The position numbers and the translations under genes are program-made. 64,000 nt of DNA from an uncultured Cellvibrionales bacterium (lineage in GTDB: Bacteria > Pseudomonadota > Gammaproteobacteria > Pseudomonadales > Cellvibrionaceae). The stretch lies in contig CAJWBQ010000014.1 in assembly GCA_913020115.1 (NCBI GenBank), positions 1 to 64,000 on the forward strand, written 5' to 3'. Shown here piece by piece: positions 62,129-64,000 of this stretch. How positions within the stretch are numbered: position 1 is the first letter of the stretch; each line of letters begins with the position of its first letter. Under the pieces are notes generated by a model, which saw only the letters and a program-made list of their open reading frames with translations, was not told the origin of the DNA and searched no databases.

Positions 62129-63083
62129 CCCCGTTGTATTGGGCTTGGAGCTGGGAAACAAGCTCGGCGGTGGTAGGTCTTTCGTCGATACTGCCCACGC
62201 CTTGGCCTGCGGACCAAATGTCTTTCCAGGCTTTGGGCTTGGAGGTTTTTTCGTCGCTGCTGGCTTCGTCTAGCTCAAGACCGAAGTCGATGGTTTTGGG
62301 GGCTTCTAAGTTATTGATGTCTAAGCCGGCGGCCTCGATACTCTGGCGGATAAAGTTGGCGTTAACCCCCGAGATGGCTGGGGTGTAAACAATATCGCCG
62401 GCGCTGGCTTCGGTAATTTGCTGCTTGTATTCTTCTTGCACCATGCATTCCTGAGTATTGAGGAAACGGGTGCCCATGTAGGCCAAGTCGGCCCCCATCA
62501 TTCGCGCGGCGGCAATGTCTCTGCCTGTGGACATGCAGCCTGCCAATAAAACGGTTTTATCGAAGAACTGGCGAATTTCGTTTACTAAAGCGAACGGGCT
62601 CCAGGTGCCAGCATGACCACCGGCACCGGCCGCGACGGCAATGAGGCCGTCCACGCCTGCAGCAGCGGCTTTTTTGGCGTGACGAGCGTTAACCACATCG
62701 TGAAATACTAAACCGCCATAACTGTGAATGGTGTCAACCACCGAGCTGTCTGCTCCTAAAGACGTTATGACCAATGGCACTTCGTGCTTCACACACAGGG
62801 CGAGATCGGCGGCCAAACGTGGATTACTTTTGTGAACGATCAGATTGACACCATATGGAGCTGGTTTCTGACCGCTCTCTTCTTCTACACGGTCCAGCTC
62901 TGCTTTGATTTCCTCTAGCCACTCTTCAAACCCTTCACTGCTGCGCTGGTTTAAGGCGGGGAAAGTGCCTACCACACCGGCTTTACAGCACTCAGTCACT
63001 AGCTGTGTGCCGGAGGCTAAAAACATGGGGGCTACCACTAAAGGTAGCTGTAAACGGTTTTCAAATTCGGTGGGCAGACTCAT
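62103..63083 (-). CDS. Nitronate monooxygenase-family FMN oxidoreductase
   Basis: 326 residues from ATG 63083; AAGGAAG is upstream. TIM-barrel FMN features: NRLQLPLVVAPMFLASGTQL, GVDGLIAVAAGAGGHAGTWS for the phosphate/glycine loop, TVLLAGCMSTGRDIAAARMM and GADLAYMGTRFLNTQE. This NAD(P)H-dependent flavin oxidoreductase/2-nitropropane dioxygenase family oxidises nitronates or reduces enoyl groups. Its last nine residues (GVKSCLLPG) are encoded by REP arm E, which replaces the original stop; it overlaps the convergent RAYT end by 26 bases. It may work with the upstream CoA genes. Confidence 0.9.
   Translation of the reverse strand: MSLPTEFENRLQLPLVVAPMFLASGTQLVTECCKAGVVGTFPALNQRSSEGFEEWLEEIKAELDRVEEESGQKPAPYGVNLIVHKSNPRLAADLALCVKHEVPLVITSLGADSSVVDTIHSYGGLVFHDVVNARHAKKAAAAGVDGLIAVAAGAGGHAGTWSPFALVNEIRQFFDKTVLLAGCMSTGRDIAAARMMGADLAYMGTRFLNTQECMVQEEYKQQITEASAGDIVYTPAISGVNANFIRQSIEAAGLDINNLEAPKTIDFGLELDEASSDEKTSKPKAWKDIWSAGQGVGSIDERPTTAELVSQLQAQYNGVKSCLLPG
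62111..62132 (-). repeat. REP-like half-site, right arm (copy E), inside two genes
   Basis: Canonical right arm ending CAAGACTTGACCCC. It encodes the C-terminus of the RAYT (plus strand) and the C-terminus of the nitronate monooxygenase (minus strand). Confidence 0.95.
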
Positions 63084-63137
63084 TTTTCTTCCTTTAATTG
63101 TGAATATAGCCAGTCTAGATAAAGTCCCTGTCTTGCG

Positions 63138-63159
63138 ATATTGGCAATATTGCCAATAT
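63138..63159. promoter_or_regulatory. Perfect 22-bp palindrome in the divergent promoter region
   Basis: Left half ATATTGGCAAT (63138-63148) is mirrored exactly by ATTGCCAATAT (63149-63159), and GCGATAT recurs at 63135-63141 and 63164-63170 on either side. It lies between the flavin oxidoreductase (minus) and the GlxA-like regulator (plus) and is probably an operator. Confidence 0.7.
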
Positions 63160-63197
63160 AATGGCGATATTTGACACAAGCAGATGCTGAGGCAGAT

Positions 63198-64000
63198 ATG
63201 TATAAGGTGGCGGTGGTACTCTATGATGGTTGTTACTTGTCCAGTTTAAGCGGCCCCATAGATGCCTTCCAGGTTGCCAATGCCCACATTAAAGCGCGCA
63301 AGGGTAATGACTTGCCCGAGTTCAGCTGGCAAACCGTCGCCATGAATGAACGTGCCGTTAAAACCAGCGGTGGTTTTGCCTTAAGTGCTGATGTCACAAT
63401 TGATTCCGCCGGCGATTTTGACTTTATTTATGTTCCAGCTTTCCTTTATAAGGGCAGCAATGCTTTAGACAGCATGCTGCTCAAGATGGCCCCGCTAGTA
63501 GACTGGCTGCGCAAAAGCTGGAAGCAAAAATCCATCATTGGTTCAAATTGCACCGGCACTTTTATTTTGGCGCAAAGCGGTTTATTAAACGGTCGTAAGG
63601 CCACTACAACTTGGTGGCTGGAGCAGGCGTTTCGAACCCGTTTTCCGCTGGTAAATTTAAATTTACAATCAATGGTGACCGAACAAGACCGCCTCATTTG
63701 CAGTGGTGCAATGACCGCCAACATGAACATGGCTTTGCACATAATCGAAAAACAAGTGTCTAGTGAATTGGCCGTGCAATGCGCCAAGACCATGCTCATC
63801 GACACTAGTGACAATATTCAATCGCCCTATCACAATTTACTAACCGAAGATTCCAGCTCTGATCCTGTGGTAGCAAAATCCCAGTACTGGATTCACAGCC
63901 ACCTGCATGTAAATATCGATCAACTTCGCCTGGCTGAAGACATGGGTGTGAGCCAGCGAACACTCATCAGGCGCTTCAAAAACGAGTTGAATGTCACGCC
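63198..64000 (+). CDS. GlxA-like AraC regulator with DJ-1/PfpI domain (cut by window end)
   Basis: At least 267 residues, open to the window end. N-terminal DJ-1/PfpI domain: YKVAVVLYDGCYLSSLSGPI, VKTSGGFALSADVTIDSA, IIGSNCTGTFILAQSGLLNG with the Cys at the nucleophile elbow position, and TTTWWLEQAFRTRF. C-terminal AraC domain begins DQLRLAEDMGVSQRTLIRRF. This class senses small nitrogenous or aldehyde compounds. It faces the flavin oxidoreductase across a perfect palindrome, so it may control that gene. Confidence 0.88.
   Translation, partial: MYKVAVVLYDGCYLSSLSGPIDAFQVANAHIKARKGNDLPEFSWQTVAMNERAVKTSGGFALSADVTIDSAGDFDFIYVPAFLYKGSNALDSMLLKMAPLVDWLRKSWKQKSIIGSNCTGTFILAQSGLLNGRKATTTWWLEQAFRTRFPLVNLNLQSMVTEQDRLICSGAMTANMNMALHIIEKQVSSELAVQCAKTMLIDTSDNIQSPYHNLLTEDSSSDPVVAKSQYWIHSHLHVNIDQLRLAEDMGVSQRTLIRRFKNELNVT

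Overview
This window looks like chromosomal DNA of a Gram-negative, probably marine, gammaproteobacterium. The evidence is TonB-dependent receptors, a MipA/OmpV-DUF3019 operon, CopA/CopB, YegD, YajD and a RAYT transposase with its REP-like palindromes. A Cellvibrionales-like host is an inference from overall flavour, not something I can prove. I recognised no rRNA, tRNA, CRISPR array or complete prophage.

Layout. 0-4.7 kb: the end of a TonB receptor, a secreted phospholipase C-like protein coupled to an alpha/beta hydrolase, then a graveyard of a GMC oxidoreductase fragment and an IS91-type transposase fragment, and a second hydrolase. 5.4-8.1 kb: a compact arsenic operon arsR-arsC-acr3-arsH with a readable promoter/operator. 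8.1-18.5 kb: a gene-poor accessory stretch with small unknown genes, a DUF523-DUF1722 protein with an unknown partner, two decayed IS3 elements (one with both inverted repeats intact), a hydroxyacid dehydrogenase fragment, an S1/P1 nuclease and a candidate sigma-54-driven small RNA.

18.5-23.8 kb: a class C serine hydrolase and a mipA-DUF3019-response regulator-sensor kinase operon, bracketed by two large REP hairpins and preceded by a 10-bp-phased direct repeat that is probably the regulator's own site. 23.8-39.7 kb: a catabolic/detoxification block (SMP-30-like protein, class C esterases, GNAT, two glutathione transferases, HxlR regulator, quinone-reductase-like dehydrogenase, SDR, type B carboxylesterase), interrupted by a TonB receptor whose end overlaps the start of a large 7TMR-DISM hybrid kinase.

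39.9-44.2 kb: putP-proB-proC (proline uptake and synthesis, no proA) facing a MarR regulator. 44.3-47.6 kb: a copper operon copL-like, copA, copB. 47.8-56.3 kb: a truncated tail-collar protein, a GAF-GGDEF-EAL protein, a Crp/Fnr regulator with a perfect operator facing a fatty acid hydroxylase-like membrane protein, a racemase-fold protein without the expected cysteines, a cNMP-binding/rhodanese protein, and divergent hsp20 and yegD-like chaperones. 56.4-64 kb: a methyltransferase, YajD, a STAS-like gene bracketed by REP half-sites, and a TetR-controlled CoA operon (CaiB-type transferase plus enoyl-CoA hydratase), followed by the RAYT inside its own REPs, a nitronate monooxygenase-like gene and a GlxA-like AraC regulator cut by the window end.

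The most distinctive signal is the RAYT/REP system. One repeat family occurs as full palindromes and as half-sites; two ~0.8-1 kb segments are bracketed by inverted arms, and one arm encodes the C-termini of two convergent proteins. The second is the sigma-54 promoter feeding a ~70-nt transcript with a near-consensus CsrA site and two mutually exclusive hairpins.
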